Source: Terrimonas ferruginea DSM 30193
GTDB taxonomy: Bacteria > Bacteroidota > Bacteroidia > Chitinophagales > Chitinophagaceae
Direction of reading: 5' to 3'
Length of the DNA stretch: 64,000 bases
Assembly (NCBI RefSeq): GCF_000425585.1
Contig: NZ_KE384399.1
Location: 1-64,000, forward strand
The stretch's first letter is position 1, and every line of letters starts with the position of its first letter. This document shows, in pieces, positions 18,002 through 25,720 of the stretch. The notes beneath the pieces were generated by a model. It worked only from the letters and a program-made list of their open reading frames with translations, ran no database searches and was not told the DNA's origin. The position numbers were made by a program, and so were the translations under genes.

Positions 18002-20662
18002 CTATCGTATCAGCGTCACCGTTCCTTTCAATGTAATATTCTTTCCGGTATAATCCACGGCGCCAACCATCCACACAAAGACGTTGCTGCCCTGCAGCGC
18101 GCCATTGATGCGTCCATCCCAGCCATGGCCATTGGTAGTAGTGGAGAAAACCATCTGTCCCCAACGATTATATACACGGAAATATTTAATTTCTTTTACG
18201 CCTACCGCAATCGGACGCACCACATCATTGAGGCCATCACCATTTGGTGTGAAACCCGTTGGCACAAATACATACGGATTGGTTTTGAAGACGGTCACTT
18301 TTACAAACGATGAATCAACACAGCCAATATCGTTGAATACTAATACGCGATAACGAATGCTGTCGATATTGGCCGGATACACCCCGATCGGATTACCGAT
18401 GGTGGTATTGTTCAATCCTGTTGCCGGACTCCAGCTATAGGTAACACCGCCCGTGGCGTTGAATTGTAAGGGTTGTCCCACTACTACCGCAGTGTCATTG
18501 CCGGCAAATGGAATTATTTTAGGTTTCACCGTGATCACTACCGTATCGCGGCCTGGCTTCGGACATCCCGATACATCATTGTAGGAAGTCAGTACATAGG
18601 GCCGCGGACCCGATCCTGCAGGATAAGCGGTTGGATTGAGCGTACCCGCATTCAACAATGTGGAGGTGGGCGACCAGGTAAAGCGTGTGCCGTCATGTGA
18701 ACCATGCAGGAACGCCGGCGTAGCATAACAGATCGTGGTATCCGGACCGGCATTGACAACCGGGTAAGGAACGGCACGCACTGTAATGTTATCCGTAGCT
18801 GCGCAACTGCCGATGCGGGCAGTAACCTGGTAATTGGTCACCGGATTTACCGGCACTACAAAAGGATCCTGCACGGTGGGATCGAGGATCGTGGCGGCTG
18901 GCGTCCATGTGTAACGCAGACCGTCGGAGTTGGTTTGTATCTGCACGGTATCGGTCAGACAAATCGTGGTGTCCGGCATTACGGACAACGTAACGAAGTT
19001 TACCACGCGCACGCGTACAGAATCGGTATTGATGCATCCTGCCTGGTCGAGTTGTACATGGTAGGTAGTGGTAACAGGCGGATTAACCGTGGGCGTGGCT
19101 GTATTGGCATTTGTGATAAAGGTGTTTGGTGTCCAGCTGAAATTGCCACTGCCCGATGCCTGCAGTTGTACATTGTCGGGCACACAGATCAATGTGTCTT
19201 TAAATGCCAGTGTGATAGGTGGCTTATCGATGATGTCCACTTGTTTGATCAATGTGTCTACACATCCCTTGCTGTTGGTGACGATGAGGCGTACAGACTT
19301 GGTACCGATACCGGCATAGGTCCATTGCGAGTTTTGCGCACGCGAAGTATCTGCAATCGTGGTAAGGTCGCCGAAATCCCAACGCCAGGTGTCAACAACG
19401 CCATAGTTGGTGGTGGTGCGGTCGACGAATTGTACGGGGTTGGTGAGGCAAACCCCGTTGATATCAAATTCGGGGAAGAAGCCGGGATAAATTTTTACGA
19501 TGCCTGTTGTTGAATCTGCGCAAAGGTCGCCGCGGTTGGAAACTACTTTGATGGTATAATCACCGGCCGCCGCATAAGTATGTGTAGGACTCATTGCAGT
19601 GGAGGTGGCACCGTCACCGAATTCCCAGTAGAGCGTGCGGATTTCGGGATTGGGATTGTTGATCACAAATGTGCGGCTGAATCCATCGCAGGTAACGGTA
19701 TTGAGGTCGATAGCCGGCTTCGTGCTTTCGCAACTTTTTACTTTTATGTGCAGTTCTTTTCGTGACCGCGCGAAGATCACGCCGTTGCGGCTTTCGTTTA
19801 CGCATACCGTTACCACAAATTCTCCCTGCTGGTTGAACGGCGGCGCGATGCCACTGATCAACCCGGTATTGGCATCGATGGTTACCTGCAATCCCAACGG
19901 TTGGGATCCGTTGTAACCATTGGCGTAGGGGACAATGTTGTAAGGCGGTGCGGCGGCAGGATTGGGTTCGGCGCTGGTGGGGCCTGTACCATTTCCCGGT
20001 CCTCCTCCCGACCATGCATCACAAAATTCATAGGTAAGCTGATCACCCAGCGTGGCCGCATCGGGATCGGTAGCCTGGAAGGAATATTCAAAATAGTTGC
20101 CCGCACAAACCACCACAGTATCATTCACATCAAACTGCGGGCTGTTATTGATAAAACCATTGGGAATAGTAGTAGTGCCCGGGATGCCGATGGCCCAGGT
20201 GTTGCCTACGTTGTCGGAGTTGCTTACGTTCATTACACCGGCAATCCGGCAGCAACGCTGGTAAGAGATCGTATAACCGTTCGGCAGGTTGGGCAGCTCG
20301 ATGCTGGCCAGATCATATACTACTACCGTATAATAACACTCCCGCTGATCACCGGTAATACAAGGGTTATCGGAATCCTTGCGCAATTCATAACGGTTGG
20401 CGATAAAAACATCAGGAGAGGTTTGTATGAAGGCATTATTGCCGCCATTGAAAAAAGTGAATTTGATGGGATTGCTGACCTGCGCACTGCTCAGCGGCGG
20501 ACATTGCATGTAAACGGTGAGCGTAATACGGTAACGGCTGGAGTTGGCAGATGAACCCGGGCCGAGGTATTGGTATGTAAAAAATCCTCCCTTAATGTGC
20601 GCTGCAATGGCAGGGGCAGTAAAGGCAAAACAAATAAGCAGTAAAACAAAAATCTTCTTCAT
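18002..20662 (-). CDS. Large PKD-domain surface protein with type B T9SS sorting domain
   Basis: The start at 20662 puts MKKIFVLLLICFAFTAPAIAA at the N-terminus as a Sec signal peptide, giving 886 residues; an ATG five codons upstream is less likely. After an N-terminal domain typical of gliding-motility adhesins (AAHIKGGFFTYQYLG, several Cys), there are at least two PKD domains with the YWEFGDG and WRWDFGD signatures, then repeated Ig-like modules with SWTPATxL cores and Cys pairs. The last 90 residues (FVPTGFTPNGDGLNDV to GTVTLIR) are the gliding-motility-associated C-terminal domain (CHU_C), the type B sorting signal. It is a likely SprA-dependent, surface-bound adhesin. It begins 23 bases after the hydrolase stop in a lnt-hydrolase-adhesin run. 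Confidence 0.92.
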   Translation of the reverse strand: MKKIFVLLLICFAFTAPAIAAHIKGGFFTYQYLGPGSSANSSRYRITLTVYMQCPPLSSAQVSNPIKFTFFNGGNNAFIQTSPDVFIANRYELRKDSDNPCITGDQRECYYTVVVYDLASIELPNLPNGYTISYQRCCRIAGVMNVSNSDNVGNTWAIGIPGTTTIPNGFINNSPQFDVNDTVVVCAGNYFEYSFQATDPDAATLGDQLTYEFCDAWSGGGPGNGTGPTSAEPNPAAAPPYNIVPYANGYNGSQPLGLQVTIDANTGLISGIAPPFNQQGEFVVTVCVNESRNGVIFARSRKELHIKVKSCESTKPAIDLNTVTCDGFSRTFVINNPNPEIRTLYWEFGDGATSTAMSPTHTYAAAGDYTIKVVSNRGDLCADSTTGIVKIYPGFFPEFDINGVCLTNPVQFVDRTTTNYGVVDTWRWDFGDLTTIADTSRAQNSQWTYAGIGTKSVRLIVTNSKGCVDTLIKQVDIIDKPPITLAFKDTLICVPDNVQLQASGSGNFSWTPNTFITNANTATPTVNPPVTTTYHVQLDQAGCINTDSVRVRVVNFVTLSVMPDTTICLTDTVQIQTNSDGLRYTWTPAATILDPTVQDPFVVPVNPVTNYQVTARIGSCAATDNITVRAVPYPVVNAGPDTTICYATPAFLHGSHDGTRFTWSPTSTLLNAGTLNPTAYPAGSGPRPYVLTSYNDVSGCPKPGRDTVVITVKPKIIPFAGNDTAVVVGQPLQFNATGGVTYSWSPATGLNNTTIGNPIGVYPANIDSIRYRVLVFNDIGCVDSSFVKVTVFKTNPYVFVPTGFTPNGDGLNDVVRPIAVGVKEIKYFRVYNRWGQMVFSTTTNGHGWDGRINGALQGSNVFVWMVGAVDYTGKNITLKGTVTLIR

Positions 20663-20685
20663 CAATATTTCCGGCAACTTTAAGT

Positions 20686-21483
20686 TCAGGTCGCACGCAG
20701 GAAGTCTTTTAAAATATGGTTGCTTTTTTCAGGCTCCTCGAGCATACCCATATGTCCGGATTGCCGTAACACGTGAATATACGATTTTTCCGGGAGGTTT
20801 ACCTGTTTCAGGCCGTCCTCAAAGGGCACCGCCGTATCATGTTGGCCCAGTATAAAAAGCACCGGACAAGCTGCGTTTTTTAGTACATCCATCCTGTCGG
20901 GGCGCTCCATCATGGCCTCATAATAAGAAACGAGTATTTCCGGAGAAAAGTTGCCCAGTTCGTCGATAAATTCGTCGATTAAACCGGGTTTCTGTTCCCT
21001 TGTAGCCGGTGCAAAGAGATTAGGCGTCGATTGGCGGAAAAATGCGGCCGCGCCATGCTCGCGTATGAAACCGATGGCTTTGCGGCGGGTCGCTTTTTTT
21101 TCCTCACTATCGGGCAATGCGGACGAATGAAAAAGTCCGAAACCGCGCAGTATTTCCGGATAAGCTTCAGCAAAGGCCAGGGTTATATAGCCGCCCATGC
21201 TGTGGCCGATCAACACAATTTTATCGCCCGGCGCTTCTTCTTCGGCGAGCGCGCGCAATACGGCAGCCAGTCCCTCCATGCTCATGTCGTCTACTTTCCC
21301 CGAATTACCGGTGCCCGGCAAATCGGGAATGATGAGGCGGAATTCATCTTTCAATGCAGCGATCTGCTCTTCCCAGACCGTGCCTTTTTCCCCGAACCCG
21401 TGTACAAGGAATGCGGTGTTGCCTTTTCCTTCCACCCGGTAATAAACGGGGCTTCCTTCGTAGCTGAACTGTTTCAATGCCAT
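20686..21483 (-). CDS. Alpha/beta hydrolase
   Basis: With the ATG at 21483 the protein has 265 residues. The triad is Ser95 in GHSMGG, Asp216 in GQHDTAVP and His244 in SGHMGML, and the oxyanion motif is VHGFGEKG near residue 28. The cap region is short. No signal peptide is present, so it is cytoplasmic. The fold is that of the broad haloperoxidase/BioH/MhpC-like group, and the substrate cannot be told. It starts ten bases after the lnt stop and is probably co-transcribed with lnt. Confidence 0.85.
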   Translation of the reverse strand: MALKQFSYEGSPVYYRVEGKGNTAFLVHGFGEKGTVWEEQIAALKDEFRLIIPDLPGTGNSGKVDDMSMEGLAAVLRALAEEEAPGDKIVLIGHSMGGYITLAFAEAYPEILRGFGLFHSSALPDSEEKKATRRKAIGFIREHGAAAFFRQSTPNLFAPATREQKPGLIDEFIDELGNFSPEILVSYYEAMMERPDRMDVLKNAACPVLFILGQHDTAVPFEDGLKQVNLPEKSYIHVLRQSGHMGMLEEPEKSNHILKDFLRAT

Positions 21484-21493
21484 GCTTGTGGTA

Positions 21494-23095
21494 TTATGCT
21501 TTTTTACGCCGGCGGGCAAAACTGACCACCGTGAGAATGATCAACAGCACCGTGGCAAACAACATGCCCTTCGATAGCCAGTCGCCATGCCGTACAAAAA
21601 AAGTCTGGCGGTCCGATACCGGAATATCCAGTTTGATCGCGCCCTCCTGGTCCCACGGCAGCGCTGCGTACACCTGGCCGGCAGGATCGATGAAGCAGCT
21701 GATGCCGGTGTTGGCGCTGCGCACTACCCAGCGACGGGTTTCTATTGCCCTCAATCTTGCGTAGTTCATGTGCTGCCGGTAGCCGGGCGTATTACCCCAC
21801 CAACCGTCATTCGTGATCACGCAGATGATATTCGCTCCTTTGCGGATGAATTCCGTCAGGTATTCACCATACACGCTTTCATAACATATAGCAGGTGCTA
21901 TGCGGTATTCATGGTCGTCAGTATTCAATACCACTGCGGCCGTGTCGCGCGCGTAACCACCATCCGTGCCGCCAAATTTTTCAAAAGCCGGTGCCATGAA
22001 TTGCAGAAATGCCGGCAATACCTCGGCTCCGGGTACCAGGCGCGACTTGTGATAGAACTGTGACCGCGAAGTATCGAGTAACGCTGCACTGTTGTAGGCT
22101 TCATAATAACCACTGCCATCCGGCTTCCGGCGGGAGAGGCGGCTCTGCTTCGAGCTGAACTCGCGGTATCCTTCGATGCCCGTGAGCAGGTTGATCTGCG
22201 GATGACGTTGCAGGAAGCCCCATATCGGCGCGAGGAAAAAGTTTTCCCGCAAACGGTCTTCGTTTATCCCAACCGGAACGGCCGTTTCAGGCCATACCAC
22301 CAGTCGTGTATTGGCGTCGATCTGCGATTCAGACAAACGGATCAGTTTTTCCAATTGAGCCGCTTCCTTGCCGGCTTCAAATTTTTCATCCCACGGATCG
22401 ATGTTGGGTTGTACTACCACAATATTGTGAGAAGCCGCAGGAAGTGAGGGAATCGATACCGTGCGCGACAACAGCAACGGTACAAAAAGCGCCCCCAGCC
22501 AAACGGCCAATACAATAAAATAAGCACGCGAGCGTCCACTCTGGCGATAGGTATAAAAAAGCTGATAGGCGAGTACGTTGCTGAGCAGTATCCACAAGCC
22601 ACCGCCTGCAATGCCGGTGTATTCATACCATTGTATCCATCCGGGTTTATCGGCAAAGGCATTGCCGAGGGCCAGCCAGGGCCAGCTCAGGTCCCAATTG
22701 AAATGGATGTATTCGTAGGTGAGCCAGTATGCAATGAAAGAGATATAGCCCCACATGCGGCCGGCTGTTCTTTTGGTCCAGAAAAACAACAGCAGCGGAA
22801 TGCACATGATCAGGCTGTTGGCAAAAAAAGCGCCCAATGAACCTTCGAGCGAGGCTTTGGCCACCCACCAGGTCACAAGCAGGTTCCAGGCAAGCATGCT
22901 CAGGTAAGAAATAGCCAGCCATTTTTTCCAGTTGCCGATGCGGTCTTCAACCCATAATAACGGACACCAGGCAATAAAGACCAGGAAATTCAGGGAGGAA
23001 ACCGGCCAGGCGGCCCAGAGCAGCAGCGGACTGATCAGGGCAATGCCAAGGTAAAGAAAACGGGAAGCGAATCCCGGGGTGGTCCGTTCGTTCAC
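21494..23095 (-). CDS. lnt: Apolipoprotein N-acyltransferase
   Basis: The 533-residue inner-membrane enzyme transfers the third acyl chain to the N-terminal Cys of lipoproteins. Six to seven helices cover residues 12-210, followed by a periplasmic nitrilase-type domain with the catalytic triad Glu270 (VVWPETAVP), Lys350 (FYHKSRLVP) and Cys404 (AICYESVYGE). A final helix near 505-525 returns to the membrane. Length is slightly above the E. coli enzyme. The start is GTG at 23095; no ATG is better placed. Upstream it diverges from the DUF2339 gene. The window's lipoproteins (alpha-2-macroglobulin, GIN protein) would be its clients. Confidence 0.93.
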   Translation of the reverse strand: MNERTTPGFASRFLYLGIALISPLLLWAAWPVSSLNFLVFIAWCPLLWVEDRIGNWKKWLAISYLSMLAWNLLVTWWVAKASLEGSLGAFFANSLIMCIPLLLFFWTKRTAGRMWGYISFIAYWLTYEYIHFNWDLSWPWLALGNAFADKPGWIQWYEYTGIAGGGLWILLSNVLAYQLFYTYRQSGRSRAYFIVLAVWLGALFVPLLLSRTVSIPSLPAASHNIVVVQPNIDPWDEKFEAGKEAAQLEKLIRLSESQIDANTRLVVWPETAVPVGINEDRLRENFFLAPIWGFLQRHPQINLLTGIEGYREFSSKQSRLSRRKPDGSGYYEAYNSAALLDTSRSQFYHKSRLVPGAEVLPAFLQFMAPAFEKFGGTDGGYARDTAAVVLNTDDHEYRIAPAICYESVYGEYLTEFIRKGANIICVITNDGWWGNTPGYRQHMNYARLRAIETRRWVVRSANTGISCFIDPAGQVYAALPWDQEGAIKLDIPVSDRQTFFVRHGDWLSKGMLFATVLLIILTVVSFARRRKKA

Positions 23096-23212
23096 GTACT
23101 ATGTTTGTGTAAAAATAACTGATTTACTTATTTTTCCACCACATCCGGGCACTTGCCTTGTAAGCAGTGATGGATCATGGACTGTTTTTTGTGCAAATGA
23201 AAGCATACTGTT

Positions 23213-24544
23213 ATGAACCAGCAACTGGACAATCTGCGCAGCGAAATAGACCGGCTTGAAGGCCAGATCGGGCAGCAGCAGCGGCAACTACAGGACCTGC
23301 GCGCAACGCTCGATTCCCTCATGCAACAGGGCGATGGGGCCACTCCTCCAAAACCTGTTCCGCAGCCAGTGGCTGCAGCGCCGGCACGCGAAGGGTTAGA
23401 AAATTTTGTCGGGCTGAAATTGATCCAGGTGGCCGGAATTGTTGTGCTGGTGGCGGGCCTGGCGATTGGCGTTAAATATGCCATCGACAAGGAGCTGATC
23501 TCCGAAACGGCACGAATAGGGCTGGCTTATCTGGCCGGCGTTATTTTGTTTTTTCTTTCGCACCGGTTGCGTGACGGTTATACCACGCTTAGCGCTATCT
23601 TATTCAGCGGTGCCATGGCTTCAGCTTATTTTACTACCTATGCGGCATTTGGTTATTACCAGTTATTAGCGGCGCCGGTTGCTTTTGCGGTGATGATCCT
23701 CATCACGGCGTTTACAACTTACCAGGCCATCCGTTATGAAAAACAACAGATCGCCCTATTAGGAATGATCGGCGCTTATGGCATTCCGTTTTTTATCAGT
23801 ACACACAACGAACGCCTAGCGTTGTTGTTTACTTACATGCTGGTGATCAACGCTGGTGTTTTATACCTCGCATTCCGGCGGCGCTGGCGTGTGATGACGA
23901 TGCTCGCGCTTTGTTGTAGCTGGATAATGGTGTTGCTGGCAACCCTCTTTACTGATTTCTCTTTCTTTCAACAAGGACAATTCTTTTTTCTGGCTGGCTT
24001 TTACCTGTTATTCCTGCTGGCAGGACTGGCGGAAAAAATTAGCGGGGAGAAAATAGTTTCCTGGCATTTGCAGGCCGTGCTGCTCATCAACAATGCCGCA
24101 TTATTGCTGGCTTTACTGGTTGATACAACCGAAGGAGGCGCGGCAGGAATTGTTGGAGCAATGGCGTTGTTACTGACCGTACAGGCCATATTGGCGCGTA
24201 CGCTTACCAGCGAATTGATACTATCTTATGTGTTGTATATGCAGGCGATCGTACTGGCAGTGATATTTGTGTGGCTGCAATGGAGTGGTATGACGGTAAC
24301 ACTCACCTGGGTGGCGATTGCGGCGGCGCTTTTCACGGCTGGATTTTTCCTTCAACTGGCCTGGCCGCGGAGGGCTGCCTTGTTGCTGATGGCCGCTACA
24401 TTACTGAAGTTGGTAGCGCTCGATAGTCTTCATTTCAATGCGGCAGAGAAAGTGATCTGCTACCTGCTGATCGGCAGTTTCCTGCTGGTGCTGTCGTTTT
24501 TGTATCAGAAGTATGGAAGCCGGTTTTTTGGAGGAACGAAGTGA
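23213..24544 (+). CDS. DUF2339-type polytopic membrane protein
   Basis: The 443-residue protein starts with a coiled coil (residues about 3-38, LDNLRSEIDRLEGQIGQQQ), a Pro/Ala linker, and then about 11-12 transmembrane helices starting at FVGLKLIQVAGIVVLVAGLAIGV. The segment after the linker, NFVGLKLIQ..GLAIGVKYAID, is the hallmark of the DUF2339 family. The function of this family is not known; the N-terminal coil suggests a partner in the cytoplasm. It is shorter than typical members (often 700 or more residues), as only one set of helices is present. It converges on zapA across a long heptamer tract. Confidence 0.8.
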   Translation: MNQQLDNLRSEIDRLEGQIGQQQRQLQDLRATLDSLMQQGDGATPPKPVPQPVAAAPAREGLENFVGLKLIQVAGIVVLVAGLAIGVKYAIDKELISETARIGLAYLAGVILFFLSHRLRDGYTTLSAILFSGAMASAYFTTYAAFGYYQLLAAPVAFAVMILITAFTTYQAIRYEKQQIALLGMIGAYGIPFFISTHNERLALLFTYMLVINAGVLYLAFRRRWRVMTMLALCCSWIMVLLATLFTDFSFFQQGQFFFLAGFYLLFLLAGLAEKISGEKIVSWHLQAVLLINNAALLLALLVDTTEGGAAGIVGAMALLLTVQAILARTLTSELILSYVLYMQAIVLAVIFVWLQWSGMTVTLTWVAIAAALFTAGFFLQLAWPRRAALLLMAATLLKLVALDSLHFNAAEKVICYLLIGSFLLVLSFLYQKYGSRFFGGTK

Positions 24545-24545
24545 G

Positions 24546-24700
24546 GGCAAGGCGTAAGGTTTAAGGCTTAAGGTATAAGGCGTAAGGGGTAAGGTGTAAG
24601 GTGTAAGGTATAAGGGGTAAGATTTGATAAACAGCGGTGGTTGGCTGAGTCGAGTTCCATTCACCATTCACCATTGACCATTGACGATTCACGATTCACT
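24546..24700. repeat. Longest heptameric repeat tract, between DUF2339 gene and zapA
   Basis: Positions 24546-24621 are about eleven consecutive heptamers of the GTGTAAG type (GCGTAAG, GTTTAAG, GTATAAG and so on). Positions 24659-24700 are TTCACCA/TTGACGA-type heptamers. A GGCTGAG core lies between (24641-24647). The tract fills the gap between two converging genes, and no ordinary hairpin terminator is seen. Confidence 0.85.
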
Positions 24701-24703
24701 CCC

Positions 24704-24997
24704 TCATGTTGTTTCCAGCGCCTGATCCAGCAATCGTTCCAACGCGTCCAATCTTGAATTAAGAGAGTCGAGGCGGGCATGGTCGGCGGCAGATGTACGG
24801 CGTTCAGTAGCAAGCCATAAGAGTACCATGGCAATATAATCCTGCATGTCTTTGCCGGCAAACTCCGTCTTGTATTCCACCACCTTATCGTTGATCACCT
24901 TCACCGTACTGCGTACGATCTCCTCGTCCGCAGGATCCAGTTTCAGGCGGTAACTCCGGTCGCCGATGGTAACGGTAGCAGCAATTAAATTGTCCAT
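24704..24997 (-). CDS. zapA: Cell division protein ZapA
   Basis: From the ATG at 24997 the protein has 97 residues. An upstream TTG start three codons earlier is possible but less likely. It shows the ZapA pattern: a short beta-rich head (ATVTIGDRSYRLKLDPADEEIVRSTVKVIND), then a long helix for tetramer assembly (AMVLLWLATERRTSAADHARLDSLNSRLDALERLLDQ). ZapA bundles FtsZ filaments at the division site. In Bacteroidota it is usually directly after a small coiled-coil gene downstream of pheT. Here that order is kept on the minus strand, but a plus-strand small gene lies between. Confidence 0.88.
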   Translation of the reverse strand: MDNLIAATVTIGDRSYRLKLDPADEEIVRSTVKVINDKVVEYKTEFAGKDMQDYIAMVLLWLATERRTSAADHARLDSLNSRLDALERLLDQALETT

Positions 24998-25165
24998 AGC
25001 TTGCAAGTTTCAAAAAAGATCAATATTTTGTTACGCTGTGGCTCAGCAATATACGAACAACAGAACCGGCACCGGTTATAAAAACAGCTTTTTTGCAAAG
25101 TTTATCTCCGGTGATCAACATACATCCGAAACCCTGTAAGCGCTCAACCAAAACTTAGTAGCCCC

Positions 25166-25420
25166 ATGTTCGCCAAAATCAGATCATCAACTTTTATTGA
25201 TGCCCTGCAGTTGGAATTCAGTGCCGCCCGCGGCCATTTCCTCAAGGCAATACTGCGCGATGATAAAGGTAGTATCTGCAGTGTAATGGAGAAAAAACTC
25301 ACCGCCGACAAAGAACAATTGGTATGGTCAGGTCTGAATGATCTGCCTTATGGCCGTTATACACTCGAGCTGTCGCAGGGAGAGGAAGAACTGACCATGG
25401 ATCTTGTTAAACGCGTCTGA
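25166..25420 (+). CDS. Small protein resembling a free-standing T9SS type A sorting domain
   Basis: The 84-residue protein has no signal peptide or transmembrane segment. Its strand pattern, with DALQLEFSAARGHFLKAILRDDKG, then LVWSGLNDLPYGRYTLELSQGEEELTMDLVKRV at the end, resembles the C-terminal sorting domain of type A T9SS cargo, where a GLPxGxYxLxL turn is followed by a closing strand ending in a basic pair. The resemblance is by eye only. It lacks a cargo domain and export signal, so it could be a cytoplasmic protein of the same fold rather than a T9SS substrate. It is divergent from zapA and its stop is two bases from the stop of the convergent coiled-coil gene. Confidence 0.6.
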   Translation: MFAKIRSSTFIDALQLEFSAARGHFLKAILRDDKGSICSVMEKKLTADKEQLVWSGLNDLPYGRYTLELSQGEEELTMDLVKRV

Positions 25421-25422
25421 CA

Positions 25423-25710
25423 TCACTGCCGTAACAGGGCGATGCACTGGTCGATCTCCTTCACATAACGGCTGATCTTTTTCTCAAATTCCTTCCTTTC
25501 TTTTTCATCCATCGTACCATTGGTATATTTCCCTATTTCCACCTGCTGACGCAGGGCTTCTGCCTGTTGGATCGCTTCTTCAGCCTGCTGTTGTTTTTCC
25601 TGCAATTGCTCACGCAACTGCCGGTTTTCTTTGGCCAACGCCACCTGCTGCTTCAGCAATAGCTGAACCTTGTCCTGTATCTGTTTGATATGTTCTTCTG
25701 CGGTAAGCAT
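25423..25710 (-). CDS. Coiled-coil protein, ZapB-like candidate
   Basis: The 95-residue protein is almost wholly helical: a heptad-rich segment from about residue 4 to 58 (HIKQIQDKVQLLLKQQVALAKENRQL, QLQEKQQQAEEAIQQAEAL), a short break (GKYTNGTMDEKE) and a second helix ending in IALLRQ. Size, coil and position upstream of zapA suggest a ZapB-like partner that links ZapA-bound FtsZ, an inference from context. It starts ten bases after the pheT stop and is probably co-transcribed with it. Confidence 0.7.
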   Translation of the reverse strand: MLTAEEHIKQIQDKVQLLLKQQVALAKENRQLREQLQEKQQQAEEAIQQAEALRQQVEIGKYTNGTMDEKERKEFEKKISRYVKEIDQCIALLRQ

Positions 25711-25720
25711 GTATACACGG

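Noticed and set aside
24546-24700. Heptamer tracts as a CRISPR array
   Set aside because: Units are 7 bp without spacers of constant length, and no cas genes are present.
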